A DNA stretch of 64,000 nucleotides from Desmonostoc vinosum HA7617-LM4 (GCA_019359515.1 JAHHHC010000005.1:62001-126000); one strand, 5' to 3'. Positions 1 through 9,406 are shown, counted from the first letter of the stretch. Numbers and translations: made by a program. The notes: a model not told the origin generated them from the sequence alone.

Positions 1-984
1 TACGAGGATGAACGCTTTGAAAATGCTTCTGTGGAATTTGATGAAAGTACTCTATCGCCAACTTATCGTTTACTGTGGGGCATACCTGGGCGTTCCAATG
101 CCTTGACAATTGCTTTGCGTTTGGGGCTGAAACCGGAAGTCATCGAACAAGCAAAAACCCAAGTGGGAGAAGCGACAGACGAAGTTAACCAAGTGATTGC
201 TGGCTTAGAAGCCCAACGTCGCCGTCAAGAAACCAAAGCCGCTGAAGCTCAAAATTTACTACAGCAAGCAGAACGGTTGTATAAACAAGTATCCGCCAAA
301 GCCTCAGCCTTAGAGGAAAGAGAAGCGACGCTAAAGGCTTCGCAAGAAGTAGCAGTCCAACAAGCGATCGCCCAAGCCAAAAGTGAAATCGCCCAAGTGA
401 TTCGCCGCTTGCAGCAAGGTACGCCCACAGCCCAAGATGCCCAACAAGCAACCAACGCCTTAAATCAAATAGCCCAACAATATCAGCCAACAGCGCCAGC
501 TAAACCCAAAGTTGGATTTATGCCCAAAGTAGGCGATCGCGTCCGCATTGCCAAGTTGGGGCAAACAGCAGAAGTAATCACCGCCCCCAATGATGATGGG
601 GAATTAACTGTCCGCTTTGGCATCATGAAAATGACAGTGCAGCTACAAGACGTAGAATCTCTAGATGGGCAAAAACCAGAACCAATCGTCAAGCCCAAAA
701 CAGCCCCAGCAGTAGTAACACCACCGCAACCAACCCCAGCAATTCGCACCTCCAAAAACACCATCGACTTGCGTGGTAAACGAGTAGCTGATGCCGAATT
801 GCTCATAGATAAAGCCATTTCCGAAGCCACAGGGCCAGTATGGATTATTCACGGACATGGTACTGGGAAGTTACGCCAAGGTGTTCACGCCTTTTTACAA
901 CAGCACCCCAGAGTCAGCCACCACGAACCAGCAGAACAAGCCGATGGTGGTAGTGGTGTTACAGTTGCTCATGTTAGGGAATAG
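1..984 (+). CDS. mutS2: MutS2 family protein, C-terminal part (5' end outside window)
   Basis: The reading frame is open from the first base, so this is the last 327 residues of a longer protein. The visible start matches the end of the MutS-type ATPase domain (FDESTLSPTYRLLWGIPGRS). A long Gln/Ala-rich coiled coil follows (roughly residues 55-160), then a small beta-rich KOW-like segment, and a C-terminal Smr domain with DLRGKRV and HGHGTGKL motifs. MutS2 proteins are ATPases with an Smr nuclease domain; they have been linked to suppression of recombination and, in Bacillus, to rescue of collided ribosomes. The domain order is diagnostic; the role in this organism is inferred. It converges on pfkA with a 28-bp gap. 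Confidence 0.93.
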   Translation, partial: YEDERFENASVEFDESTLSPTYRLLWGIPGRSNALTIALRLGLKPEVIEQAKTQVGEATDEVNQVIAGLEAQRRRQETKAAEAQNLLQQAERLYKQVSAKASALEEREATLKASQEVAVQQAIAQAKSEIAQVIRRLQQGTPTAQDAQQATNALNQIAQQYQPTAPAKPKVGFMPKVGDRVRIAKLGQTAEVITAPNDDGELTVRFGIMKMTVQLQDVESLDGQKPEPIVKPKTAPAVVTPPQPTPAIRTSKNTIDLRGKRVADAELLIDKAISEATGPVWIIHGHGTGKLRQGVHAFLQQHPRVSHHEPAEQADGGSGVTVAHVRE

Positions 985-1012
985 GGAATGGGGAACTCGG
1001 GGGTAACGCTCC

Positions 1013-2095
1013 CTAGTCTCCCAAATAAATACCCATACCACGAGCAGTTTTCACCAAAGTGCCATTGGGATCAACTGCGCTGTATTGAGCGATCGCTTCT
1101 GTAATTGGCACACTTAACACACGGCGATTTTGCCACGTAACCATGTGATCATATTTACCTTCAGCAATTAAATTAACCGCAGCCACACCAAAGGCGGTTG
1201 CAACTAATCTATCCAATGGTGATGCAGTTCCACCCCGTTGAATATGTCCTAAAACTGTAACTCGCGTTTCTACGCCAATGCGTTGGGTAATTTGATCGGC
1301 TAGGTATTCACCGATACCACCATATCGCCATTGACCAGAATGACTTGTAATCGTTACTGTCTCTCCGTTTTGGGTACGAACTGCCTCGGAAACAATAATT
1401 AAACAGTAGTTTTTACCTTTCTCTTGGCGTTCTTTGATTTTGTAACAAATGTGGTCAATAGCATAAGGAATTTCTGGAATTAAAATTACATCTGCTCCAC
1501 CAGCAATTCCCGCAGCTATGGCAATGTGTCCAGCATCACGTCCCATCACTTCTAAAATCATGACTCGGCTATGACTTGCAGCAGTAAAATGCAACCGATC
1601 TAGTGCTTCTGTAGCGATATTCACCGCTGTATCAAAACCGATAGCATGTTCAGTAACACCAATATCGTTATCAATAGTTTTAGGAATCCCGACTAAGTTA
1701 ATCCCACCTTGTTGGGCAAGGCGACGGAGAATCGCCAAACTCCCATCACCACCAATCCCGATTAATGCTTCTAAACCCAGCTGATTGTAGCCTGCGATAA
1801 TTTCCTCGGAGCGATCGCATAAACTGCCATCCGGCATGGGAAAAGCAAATGGGTCGCCTTTATTAGTCGTACCCAGCATTGTGCCACCCGCAGTTAACAG
1901 CGAATCAACTTGATCAATTTCTAACTTAGTAAATTGTGGCGGACGTGTCATTAACCCTAGAGTTGCTTGCCGAATTCCCAGCACCTCCCAACCATAGGTA
2001 TTTACAGCACAATGCACTACAGCTCTGATTACCGCATTTAAACCAGAGCAATCTCCCCCACTAGTGAGAATTCCTATACGTTTGGGTGCTTTCAT
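1013..2095 (-). CDS. pfkA: 6-phosphofructokinase (group III-like signature)
   Basis: A 360-residue phosphofructokinase, normal family length, which phosphorylates fructose 6-phosphate in glycolysis. Visible motifs are the N-terminal GGDCSGLNAVIR (from residue 13), GGDGS at 115-119, PKTIDNDI at 138-145 carrying the catalytic aspartates, GRDAGHIA, and the substrate-binding stretch LGHIQRGG. In the Gly/Lys code used for this family, Gly in GGDGS suggests ATP as phosphoryl donor. Lys in PKTIDND is the residue usually seen in pyrophosphate-dependent or group III enzymes, so the donor is likely but not certainly ATP. ATG start; the gene is monocistronic and convergent with mutS2. Confidence 0.95.
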   Translation of the reverse strand: MKAPKRIGILTSGGDCSGLNAVIRAVVHCAVNTYGWEVLGIRQATLGLMTRPPQFTKLEIDQVDSLLTAGGTMLGTTNKGDPFAFPMPDGSLCDRSEEIIAGYNQLGLEALIGIGGDGSLAILRRLAQQGGINLVGIPKTIDNDIGVTEHAIGFDTAVNIATEALDRLHFTAASHSRVMILEVMGRDAGHIAIAAGIAGGADVILIPEIPYAIDHICYKIKERQEKGKNYCLIIVSEAVRTQNGETVTITSHSGQWRYGGIGEYLADQITQRIGVETRVTVLGHIQRGGTASPLDRLVATAFGVAAVNLIAEGKYDHMVTWQNRRVLSVPITEAIAQYSAVDPNGTLVKTARGMGIYLGD

Positions 2096-2264
2096 AGCTT
2101 TTTTCGTCTTATGATCAAAATATATCTTTATTAGTAGTAGATTAAACAGAAGCAGAGTTTAGTACTAGATTAAACCCAAGCAAGAGCAATCCCCGAAAAT
2201 GTCAGGGCGATTTTATGTTTGTTTTGCGTGTCGAGAAAAAAACAACTTATCCCATCTGTAAAAT

Positions 2265-3239
2265 ATGTCGGTGGAGCCAAAGGTGACTAGTATTGATAAT
2301 TACAGCTTCTCTTTTTCAACAGAAGTGATGGTGCCTCAGGCTCCTCCTAATTTTAAATCAGGTTTTATTGGCATTATTGGCCGTCCAAATGTCGGTAAAT
2401 CTACACTGATGAATCAATTAGTAGGACAAAAAATTGCCATTACCTCACCAGTAGCGCAAACGACACGTAATCGTTTACGCGGCATTTTAACTACATCAGA
2501 AGCTCAGTTAATTTTTGTTGACACACCAGGAATTCATAAACCCCATCATCAATTGGGGGAGGTACTGGTACAAAATGCCAAAATAGCGATTGAATCAGTA
2601 GATGTAGTGTTGTTTGTAGTAGATGGTACAGTAGCTTGTGGTGCGGGCGATCGCTACATTGCTGATTTACTCATTCGTAGCACAACACCAGTAATTTTAG
2701 GTATAAACAAAACCGACCAACAACCATCGAATTTCCAAATCATAGATGAGAGTTACACCGAATTAGCAAAATCTCATGAATGGGAAACTGTAAAATTTTC
2801 TGCCAAGACAGGATTAGGATTACCACAAATTCAACAACTGTTAATTGAACATTTAGAAACAGGCCCACTATACTATCCTCCCGACTTAGTAACCGACCAG
2901 CCAGAACGCTTCATTATGGGTGAATTGATTCGAGAACAAATCTTATTATCGACTCGTGAAGAGGTACCCCATTCAGTTGCGATCGCCATTGATAAAGTAG
3001 AAGAAACCGCCAACATTACCCGTGTACTTGCGACTATAAATGTTGAGCGCGATTCCCAAAAAGGAATTCTCATCGGCAAAGGTGGAGCAATGCTCAAAGC
3101 CATCGGTAGTGAAGCCCGCCAACAAATTCAAAAATTAATAGCAGGCAAAGTTTATTTAGAACTATTTGTTAAAGTTCAACCAAAATGGCGTCAATCTAGA
3201 GTGAGTTTAGCCGAGTTAGGCTATCGCGTGGAAGAATAA
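2265..3239 (+). CDS. era: GTPase Era
   Basis: Era is an essential GTPase that binds 16S rRNA and assists 30S subunit maturation. The protein has 324 residues. The G1 motif GRPNVGKST is at 39-47, DTPG at 85-88, NKTD at 147-150, and a C-terminal KH RNA-binding domain has its GKGG loop at 270-273. The N-terminal extension of about 30 residues ahead of the G domain is longer than usual; a start nearer residue 22 (MVPQAPPNF) cannot be excluded. The flanking 2096-2264 stretch holds no gene. A response-regulator gene follows 82 bp downstream on the same strand. Confidence 0.96.
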   Translation: MSVEPKVTSIDNYSFSFSTEVMVPQAPPNFKSGFIGIIGRPNVGKSTLMNQLVGQKIAITSPVAQTTRNRLRGILTTSEAQLIFVDTPGIHKPHHQLGEVLVQNAKIAIESVDVVLFVVDGTVACGAGDRYIADLLIRSTTPVILGINKTDQQPSNFQIIDESYTELAKSHEWETVKFSAKTGLGLPQIQQLLIEHLETGPLYYPPDLVTDQPERFIMGELIREQILLSTREEVPHSVAIAIDKVEETANITRVLATINVERDSQKGILIGKGGAMLKAIGSEARQQIQKLIAGKVYLELFVKVQPKWRQSRVSLAELGYRVEE

Positions 3240-3321
3240 AAGTTGGGAATTGGGAAAAAGAATAACATTTAGATTTTGACAAAGAACTAATGACAAATGA
3301 CAAAGGACAAACTAAATAAAA

Positions 3322-3999
3322 ATGTCTCCAGATGCCAACTATCCAATAAATTTACCAGCCAATGCACCACCATTAAGGGTGTTAATTGTTGAAGATGATC
3401 CAATGATGCAATTGGGACTAGAGCAATCGTTAATGACCCATCCCCAATTAGAAATTGTTGGACAAGCAGAAGATGGTTATTTAGGAGTCCAAGCAGCACT
3501 ACGACTAAAACCTGATTTGGTGGTTATGGATATCGGTTTGCCGCGATTGGATGGCATTGCAGCGACGCAGCAAATCAAGGCAGCACTTCCAGAAACTCAT
3601 GTAGTAATGTTGACATCCCACCAAACAGAAGCAGAAATTATTGCAGCTTTATCTAGCGGTGCCGATGCATATTGTATCAAAGGCGCGAGTGTGGAGCGAT
3701 TGTTGAGTGCGATCGCCGCTGCGGTTGATGGTGCAGCTTACCTAGATCCCCACATTGCCAGGAGAGTGATTGACAACCTCAAGCCGCCTTCACCCACTAC
3801 TAACACTGCTAACCTATCTACGCGGGAGTTAGAAGTGTTGAAACTGATGGTAGACGGGTTGAGTAATCCGGAGATTGCTGAGAAACTTTATCTCAGTCCC
3901 AACACTGTTAAAACTCACGTCCGGGGGATTATGAACAAACTAGCAGTAGATGATCGCGTCCAGGCTGCGGTTGTCGCACTGCGTTCGGGGTTGGTTTAA
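3322..3999 (+). CDS. NarL/LuxR-type response regulator
   Basis: A 225-residue two-component response regulator. A receiver domain spans about residues 18-140, with acidic pair ED, phosphoacceptor Asp70 in VVMDIGLPRLDG, and the switch Lys in CIKG. A C-terminal LuxR helix-turn-helix domain (LSTRELEVLKLMVDGLSNPE) has the recognition-helix pattern SPNTVKTHV. It should act as a phosphorylation-controlled transcription factor. No partner kinase is adjacent. Its stop codon overlaps by four bases the stop of the convergent gene at 3996. The target genes cannot be inferred from the sequence. Confidence 0.93.
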   Translation: MSPDANYPINLPANAPPLRVLIVEDDPMMQLGLEQSLMTHPQLEIVGQAEDGYLGVQAALRLKPDLVVMDIGLPRLDGIAATQQIKAALPETHVVMLTSHQTEAEIIAALSSGADAYCIKGASVERLLSAIAAAVDGAAYLDPHIARRVIDNLKPPSPTTNTANLSTRELEVLKLMVDGLSNPEIAEKLYLSPNTVKTHVRGIMNKLAVDDRVQAAVVALRSGLV

Positions 4000-5492
4000 G
4001 ATCGGCAAAATTTGCGATCGCCATCATGTTCGGGATACTGCCAAGAGTAAGCAAAATGACTCACTCCTTTTAGTTGTGGTGCAAATTGCCGCAGTGCCTG
4101 CATTTGCACTTCCAAAGGTGGACGATTGCTAATCGATGCTCCCCATTTGCCAGCCAAAGCCGGGATTACTTGCGTACCTGGTTTTGCCACACTCAAAACC
4201 CGTTGCACTTGCGGCACAATACAATTTGCATTACCGCAAGTTGCATAAGACATGGGATGCCACTGTAATGTACTAGGAAATCTATCCCAAGGTTGTAAGC
4301 GTGAATCGTACCCTTGTCCTAATGTTTGGTTGCCATCAGGGAAAAACACTACTCCTGCCGGAATTTTTAGCTGCTGTGCTGGGTAACTGGCTAAGGCAAC
4401 AAAATCGAGAATACCTTGCATAGCATGGGCAACAGAGAGTTGCCACAACTCCCATTGCAACAGAGGTTGTCTGTTAGTTGCAGGCACGATTGATTTTTGT
4501 GCTGATGGCGGAATGCGTCCTTGCCACATGGGTTCACCTTCTTGAGGATATAGTTTATCGACTTCAGTGATATCGCCTGCGGTAATGTATCCTTTACTCA
4601 AAAAGCGTCGAATTAAGTCTAGCCCCTTGTAATTTAGTGCCCGTCGAAATAAAGCTTGCTGAGTTGCTTCACTAAATAGCCATAAATCTGCAACTTTGGT
4701 AGCGATGGAATCACTTCCCGCTTGCCGTGGATAGCGTATATAGTCGAGTAGCAAACCATCTGGACGCCGTCGGAGGATCTCTTGTACCATCTGGTAATAG
4801 TCGCGTTTTGCTTGCGGGTTGTAGGGGTCGATGAATACTTGAGAACCATCATCTACAACATACAGGCTCGTTTGTCCTTTGCCATTGCGGGCGATCGCTC
4901 CTTGTCTGTCTTTGAGTTGGGCATAAGTATAGCCGAAGTTGACAGTAAACATCCAAGCATATACCTTTAAACCACGTTGCCGACCTTTTTTAATTGCTGT
5001 CAACAACAGGTCAGTTTTTTCTGCCCCTCGATTACGAACCACAGAGGGCCAAACTGTAGGATTAGCAGCGACTGGTAAGAGTACTTGTCCATCGTAGAAT
5101 ACTTCTAAATAAACTTGGTTATATCCACGGTTGACAATCCGATCCATAACTTGCTCGATAGCCCCTGCCTTGATATCACAGGGATATAAGCGTAACCAGA
5201 TAGCTTGAACTTGCGGCCAATTACGGTTGCGGCAATTCTGCATTTCCTGTGCATGTTCTTGCACTAGCTGTTGGTAGCGCTTCTCGGCATCTTGATTGCC
5301 TTTGAGGGCTGACAAACGTAAGTTTTCTTTTTCTCGTGCTGCTGTTGATGATAGCTGACAATACTGTGTTACTTGCGCCCCTGCTGGTTGGTTGCCAAAG
5401 TTGGGAATCAATAAACTACTGCTAAAAACGATAGCGAACAGGCGTTGCCAAAATAATTTTGTTTTTGCAAACTTCAAGGGACAATTAGACAT
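3996..5492 (-). CDS. GHL10/DUF187-type family 10-like glycosyl hydrolase, secreted
   Basis: The N terminus has a hydrophobic signal-like segment (LFAIVFSSSLLIPNF) followed by an Ala-Gly-Ala region, suggesting export. The body matches the family 10-like glycosyl hydrolase (GHL10) pattern: QAIWLRLYP near the start of the domain, YNQVYLEVFYDG, GLKVYAWMFTVNFG, and GLLLDYIRYPR as the later barrel strand. Substrates of this family are poorly known; a role in envelope polysaccharide turnover is inference. I chose the ATG at 5492 because the longer frame begins with TTG and has no ribosome-binding site; a TTG start at 5519 remains possible. It is convergent with, and overlaps by 4 bp, the response-regulator gene. 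Confidence 0.8.
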   Translation of the reverse strand: MSNCPLKFAKTKLFWQRLFAIVFSSSLLIPNFGNQPAGAQVTQYCQLSSTAAREKENLRLSALKGNQDAEKRYQQLVQEHAQEMQNCRNRNWPQVQAIWLRLYPCDIKAGAIEQVMDRIVNRGYNQVYLEVFYDGQVLLPVAANPTVWPSVVRNRGAEKTDLLLTAIKKGRQRGLKVYAWMFTVNFGYTYAQLKDRQGAIARNGKGQTSLYVVDDGSQVFIDPYNPQAKRDYYQMVQEILRRRPDGLLLDYIRYPRQAGSDSIATKVADLWLFSEATQQALFRRALNYKGLDLIRRFLSKGYITAGDITEVDKLYPQEGEPMWQGRIPPSAQKSIVPATNRQPLLQWELWQLSVAHAMQGILDFVALASYPAQQLKIPAGVVFFPDGNQTLGQGYDSRLQPWDRFPSTLQWHPMSYATCGNANCIVPQVQRVLSVAKPGTQVIPALAGKWGASISNRPPLEVQMQALRQFAPQLKGVSHFAYSWQYPEHDGDRKFCRS

Positions 5493-5699
5493 ACTTACTG
5501 GTAGATGGACAAAAAACAATTGAATCTAAATCAGTTAATTTGGGGCGGCATCGCTCGAATTATGTAATTCTTTAATTAGAGTTGTGTAGCCTACTGTCTC
5601 AAGACTGTCAAACTCCTATTTCTGTTGCAATCTTTCTCAAGAAAAATATAATAATTAGTCGTGCAAAATCTCTCTGCGTCCCCGCATCACCCTATCATA

Positions 5700-5789
5700 C
5701 CGTTTCACTTTAAAATTGATACAAATAGAGGGCAGGGGCAGGGGGAAAATTACAGGCAAATCATTTGTATCAGATATTTCGTGAAATGG
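5700..5789. mobile_element. TA-flanked 90-bp MITE-like element
   Basis: The left end CCGTTTCAC...GATACAAAT and the right end (read on the minus strand) CCATTTCAC...GATACAAAT form imperfect 27-bp terminal inverted repeats. A TA dinucleotide sits at each edge (5698-5699 and 5790-5791), as expected for IS630/Tc1-type insertion. It has no coding capacity. A fragment of the same end (GTGAAATGGTATC) occurs near 29380. Confidence 0.65.
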
Positions 5790-5810
5790 TATCAGTGATT
5801 AGAAGTCTTT

Positions 5811-6256
5811 AACAAGTTCCGTGGGTTTAAGTCCCCCGGTTCCATAACCAGCAAGTTTTGTGTTGGGGTCTGTCATTATACCAATTCGTAATTCGTAATG
5901 ACGCGACGCTCCTGTGTCGCTCTAAGCGAAGCTATGCCGCAGGCTTTACGCTGACGCTCGTACCGACGCTCGATGACTCGCTCTAAGCGAAGCTGTGCCG
6001 CAGGCTTTACGCTCCGCTAACGTAATTCGTAATTAAGAAACTCTTATTTAGTATGGGTTTCGGAGTTTGAATGTGTAGCCGAATTTTAGAGAATTGGTAT
6101 TACAAAGTTGAGGCAGTGTGATGTTGGGGAGCCACTGCGTTAGACGGGTTTCCCGGCATCCGCGCAAGTGGCGTGGTTTCCCCCATGAACAACTGCCGTC
6201 AGAGCGCAGGTTTCCCCCTGGTGACTTGGCGCTAAATCCCCATTACAAAACTTAAT
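5811..6256. repeat. Dispersed intergenic repeat R1, copy A (interrupted)
   Basis: 5811-5871 and 6101-6256 match 22771-23046 closely. Shared blocks include AACAAGTTCCGT, AGTCCCCCGGTTC, GCAAGTTTTGTGTTGGGGTC, ACAAAGTTGAGGCAGTGTGA and CATGAACAACTGCCGTCAGA. Copy A is split by the 221-bp element at 5879-6099. Its function is unknown; it contains no open frame of note. Confidence 0.75.
5879..6099. mobile_element. TTA-flanked 221-bp element with palindromic GC-rich core
   Basis: The ends are TACCAATTC and GAATTGGTA, perfect 9-bp inverted repeats, flanked by TTA on both sides (5876-5878 and 6100-6102). It interrupts repeat R1, whose other copy lacks the insertion. The interior holds the common block AGCGAAGCTATGCCGCAGGC, twice with small changes. 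Related blocks lie near 20600, 22270, 23070-23340 and 29650-29770. Confidence 0.6.
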
Positions 6257-6328
6257 TACGAATTACGAATTACGAATTATTTAGTGGTTTGTGGAAACAA
6301 ACCCTCTTCCCCTACACCCCTTTTTTGG

Positions 6329-6727
6329 TTATGCACCGCGCTGGAGTGCTGACTCTACCTGCTGCAACTCTTTTTCTAAGCGAGTTTTGAGTTTTTGTGG
6401 TACGGGACGGTTGGGATAGGAACTGTAGTGTCCGGCTAGGGAATTGAGAGCTGTTCGCATGGTTGTAAAGGAGCTAAGACCAGAAACGGAGTTGACTCTT
6501 TGATAGCGAGCTGAAAAGTCATTAATTTTTTGACGCGCTTCTGCTTGAATTGCTGCTTTATTTGGCGAATCTTCTGACAAATCTAGCGCTTGTTTCATGG
6601 CATTGACTACGGTAAAGGTATCTTGGCGATAATCTCCCGTCAGACTATCCAGACTACCAGAACAACCCATTAAACCAATGGCTAAAACCAAAACCAGGGC
6701 AAGCAGACGCGACCAATAGCGCTTCAT
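6329..6727 (-). CDS. psb27: Photosystem II assembly lipoprotein Psb27
   Basis: Psb27 is a lumenal lipoprotein that binds CP43 during assembly and repair of photosystem II. The 132-residue protein starts MKRYWSRLLALVLV, has a hydrophobic signal and a lipobox LMGC with Cys22 as the predicted lipidated residue, then the characteristic GDYRQDT segment and a helical bundle ending QQVESALQRG. The frame extends upstream, but the extra residues would put charged sequence ahead of the signal, so the ATG at 6727 is preferred. It is a single gene between repeat-rich DNA and a CAP-domain gene in the same orientation. Confidence 0.92.
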   Translation of the reverse strand: MKRYWSRLLALVLVLAIGLMGCSGSLDSLTGDYRQDTFTVVNAMKQALDLSEDSPNKAAIQAEARQKINDFSARYQRVNSVSGLSSFTTMRTALNSLAGHYSSYPNRPVPQKLKTRLEKELQQVESALQRGA

Positions 6728-6858
6728 ATGCATTAAGTGAAGAATACGTAAATCAACGTCCATCCTATCTTGGATTGGTATCTTGGGGATCAATTCAGTG
6801 GGGAGTTGGGAATTAAAGGGAGCAGGAGGAGAATAAATAATTACGAATTCCCCAATCC

Positions 6859-7569
6859 CTAGCCTCTTTCTCGATATCCACCAGCGTAGTTAATCACACA
6901 CATCGTTTTGTATTTTTTGTGAGTTCCGCAAGCAACACCAGTAACTTTGAAAGCACCATTAAAAATATTTTTTCTGTGACCGCGATCGCGCACACCATCA
7001 TCAATAATTAACTGCATGACAATATCTTGGGCGGTATCTGGCCCATAGCTAATATTTTCAGCGGCGGTTACTTGCCAAGCACCATAACGATTTATCCGAG
7101 CAAAAGGGCTACTACCATCACTGCCATTGTGCCCTGTGGTACCTTTTGTCCCTTGGTCTTTAACATGGTCTTCAGCAGCCAGAGACATCCCCTTGGATGC
7201 ACTTAATGCTCCCACAGGACGCGCTGATGTGAGAAATGTCAGTGCCTCATCAACTGCCCTTACACCTTCCTGAGTTTGCAAATAAGTAGTATCAGAAATT
7301 TTGACTCGACTACCTTGGAAGCGCTTCTTATAATTTTCAATAATTGGAATATATGATTGAGGGTTTATTCGTACTTTATTAGTTTCATTAATCACTTGTT
7401 GTTCTAAGTTTGAAAGATAACTTGCCTTTGCCAACACAGGCGGGCTAGTTTCTTGAACAACATTTGAAGTATTTTTTGTTACAGATGGACTGTGAGATTG
7501 TATTACCTTATTAGAGCAGCCAAATATCATACTAACAGGCAAAAAGATCCAAAATTTGATGCGACGCAT
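6859..7569 (-). CDS. CAP (SCP/PR1) domain lipoprotein
   Basis: A 236-residue exported protein. A signal with lipobox IFGC (Cys18) is followed by a low-complexity linker and a CAP domain from about residue 55. CAP hallmarks are the helix [18 protein letters not shown], the histidine in GHNG, AENISYG, and GHRKNIFNG near the C terminus. Bacterial CAP proteins are secreted; their biochemical role is mostly unknown. The ATG at 7569 is chosen because it directly precedes the signal peptide; the frame extends 33 residues upstream without a signal. Confidence 0.85.
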   Translation of the reverse strand: MRRIKFWIFLPVSMIFGCSNKVIQSHSPSVTKNTSNVVQETSPPVLAKASYLSNLEQQVINETNKVRINPQSYIPIIENYKKRFQGSRVKISDTTYLQTQEGVRAVDEALTFLTSARPVGALSASKGMSLAAEDHVKDQGTKGTTGHNGSDGSSPFARINRYGAWQVTAAENISYGPDTAQDIVMQLIIDDGVRDRGHRKNIFNGAFKVTGVACGTHKKYKTMCVINYAGGYRERG

Positions 7570-8658
7570 TGATAACCTCACGATTTGTTCTACGGTTTTG
7601 TGAATTAGATACACCGCAGGACTAAAGAAATACGAATTTTTAACGCAGAATTTAGCCAAGAAAAACACAAAGTAGTACAGCAGGACTACAGATAACCCTG
7701 CGCTTCTCTTTGTTCCTGGAGCGTTTCAATTGTATCACTTAATACCTGTTTTCACCTTGCCAACACAAAAACGTAAATCACAATTTTTGGTCATTAGTAA
7801 CAAAAACTAGCGTTATGATAAATAATTCAAAATTTAAAACAGTTTCATTCGGGATATAAATCCCCATCTGAAAGTGAGCTACGTATAGACTTAGGGGTCT
7901 TAAACCCTTTAATTTACGATAAATAATTCGTAATAACAAAATAATTAAAAATTCAAAACTAAGAACATGAGGAGTGATGAAGATTTCTCATCTTCACTCC
8001 TCATCAGCTACTCCTTACACTTGTCTATAAGTACAGCAGTTCAATAGTAAACTCAACCTCTAACTAAAGATGCACATTATTGTTAACTTATAGTGTATAC
8101 CTATATACGTGTAGGTACAGCAAGGAACAGGGAGCGGGGAACAGGAGAGAAAGTCTTTTGTTCGATGAATTTGTTCTTAAAGTTTGTACTTTATTTACCT
8201 GTAAGCTGCTGTAAATTAAATTCAACAAAATTCGTGAAAAAATGTTTATTAGACAAGTTAATTCAGGAAGAAAGGGAAGATTTTCTATTTTGTCTTTTCT
8301 TCCCTTTGACTTACTGATAATTTTGCGATCGCGCGAGTCCTAGAGTTATATTACCTGTATTAGCTCATTGATAAGCTAACCAATTTCCAAAAAGAGATAA
8401 AGGTTTAAAGAAAAGTTTTGGACGAATATAATTCGCTACTACACAAAGCTTAGTTCACCTCCGTGGAAAACACGGAAAATCAAGGTTTTGAAACCCACGG
8501 AGGTGGTTTTTATCTATGTAGCCAAGCCAGTGCGTTGGGCGGCTTTGCCGACTTGAAGCAACTGGCGCACGATTTATAATCGTCGGGGCTAGTATTAATT
8601 TAGACTTTTCAAACGACCTCTTAGTGAGTAACTTATTTTCCCTATTCCTTGTTCCCTT
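7570..8658. other. Intergenic region, about 1.1 kb, no convincing gene
   Basis: AT-rich. It holds an imperfect hairpin at 7968-8006 (GAGGAGTGA on one side, TCACTCCTC on the other) and a decayed copy of a transposon-like element at about 8400-8620. A 74-codon frame at 8093-8317 has no recognisable features and I do not call it. Confidence 0.6.
8400..8620. mobile_element. Degraded copy of the TAA-type inverted-repeat element
   Basis: Shares long blocks with 34768-34943: CGAATATAATTCGCTACTAC, GGAAAACACGGAAAATC, GAAACCCACGGAGGTGG, and AGTATTAATTTAGACTTTTC close to the right end. The interior has an extra segment (about 8522-8570) and the left end is eroded; no clear target duplication remains. 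It contains the inner hairpin CACCTCCGTG...CACGGAGGTG. Confidence 0.6.
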
Positions 8659-9405
8659 TCATTTGGCATTAGCTAATATACTTTCAATATCAGATAGCTG
8701 TATCACACCTGAGAAAGTCGGATTACTCATCATAAAAAAAGGTGTACTAGAAACCCCCAATTTCTCAGCTAACTGGATATCTTTCTCAATCGCGGGAGTT
8801 GCGAGAGTGCGTTCGCGTTTAAACTTACCTAAATCCAGGTTGAGGTTTTTAGCAATATCTAGATATAACACCTCACCCAGTTGCTTTTGATTAGTAAACA
8901 AGGAATCATGATATTCCCAAAACTTTCCCTGTTGTTGGGCAGCCCAAGCCGCTGTTGCAGCTGGCAACGCTTCAGCATGAATTGAAGTTAAGGGTAAATT
9001 TTTATAACCTAGTGTCAACTTATCTTGATACTTTGCTAACAGCAGTTTCAAATCTTCATGTGCTTTAGCGCAGTATGGACATTGAAAATCAGAAAATTCA
9101 ATCAGCACAGTTTGTAACTTAGCTGAACCCGTAACTGGAGACTCACCAATCACCGTTTTAGGATTAGTTTTTAATTCCTGTAAAAATGCTTGCCGTACTT
9201 GCTTTAATTGCTGTTGTTGTCGTTGCTGATATGCTTGAACAGATTCGATAATTACTTCTGGATGTTCGCGGATAATTTGTAATACTTGCTGTTCTAGTTT
9301 TGGATCGATTTTACTAGCCGCTTGTGCAGGAAATGACCATACTAAAACTAAACATACTAAACCTGTTATTACCCAGGTTTTTATCCAATCGAAGAATTTG
9401 TTCAT
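8659..9405 (-). CDS. DsbA-like thioredoxin-fold protein, exported
   Basis: A 248-residue thiol oxidoreductase of the DsbA/Com1-like group. An N-terminal membrane/signal segment (VITGLVCLVLVWSFPAQAA, cleavage likely after AQA) is followed by a helical Gln-rich stretch and a thioredoxin-fold domain. The active site is CPYC at 109-112 (FSDFQCPYC), and the cis-Pro loop is VSSTPFF. It probably oxidises or isomerises disulfides in the periplasm or thylakoid lumen. The ATG at 9405 gives MNKFFDWIKTW just ahead of the signal; the longer frame upstream overlaps the adjoining pseudogene and is rejected. It lies immediately downstream of a GMC oxidoreductase relic. Confidence 0.88.
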   Translation of the reverse strand: MNKFFDWIKTWVITGLVCLVLVWSFPAQAASKIDPKLEQQVLQIIREHPEVIIESVQAYQQRQQQQLKQVRQAFLQELKTNPKTVIGESPVTGSAKLQTVLIEFSDFQCPYCAKAHEDLKLLLAKYQDKLTLGYKNLPLTSIHAEALPAATAAWAAQQQGKFWEYHDSLFTNQKQLGEVLYLDIAKNLNLDLGKFKRERTLATPAIEKDIQLAEKLGVSSTPFFMMSNPTFSGVIQLSDIESILANAK

Positions 9406-9406
9406 A

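Larger units (their letters stand above)
5493..6328. other. Intergenic region made largely of mobile and dispersed repeats
   Basis: No credible gene. It contains a TA-flanked 90-bp inverted-repeat element (5700-5789) and one copy of a dispersed repeat (5811-6256) that is interrupted by a TTA-flanked 221-bp element (5879-6099). It ends with AATTACG heptamers (about 6250-6280). Confidence 0.8.

Noticed and set aside
8096-8109. GTA-N8-TAC sequence resembling an NtcA site
   Set aside because: No gene is positioned to be controlled by it and this pattern is frequent by chance in AT-rich DNA.
8093-8317. 74-codon open frame in the gap after the CAP-domain gene
   Set aside because: No ribosome-binding site, no family resemblance, and it begins in a GGGAACAGG-type repeat; coding is unlikely.
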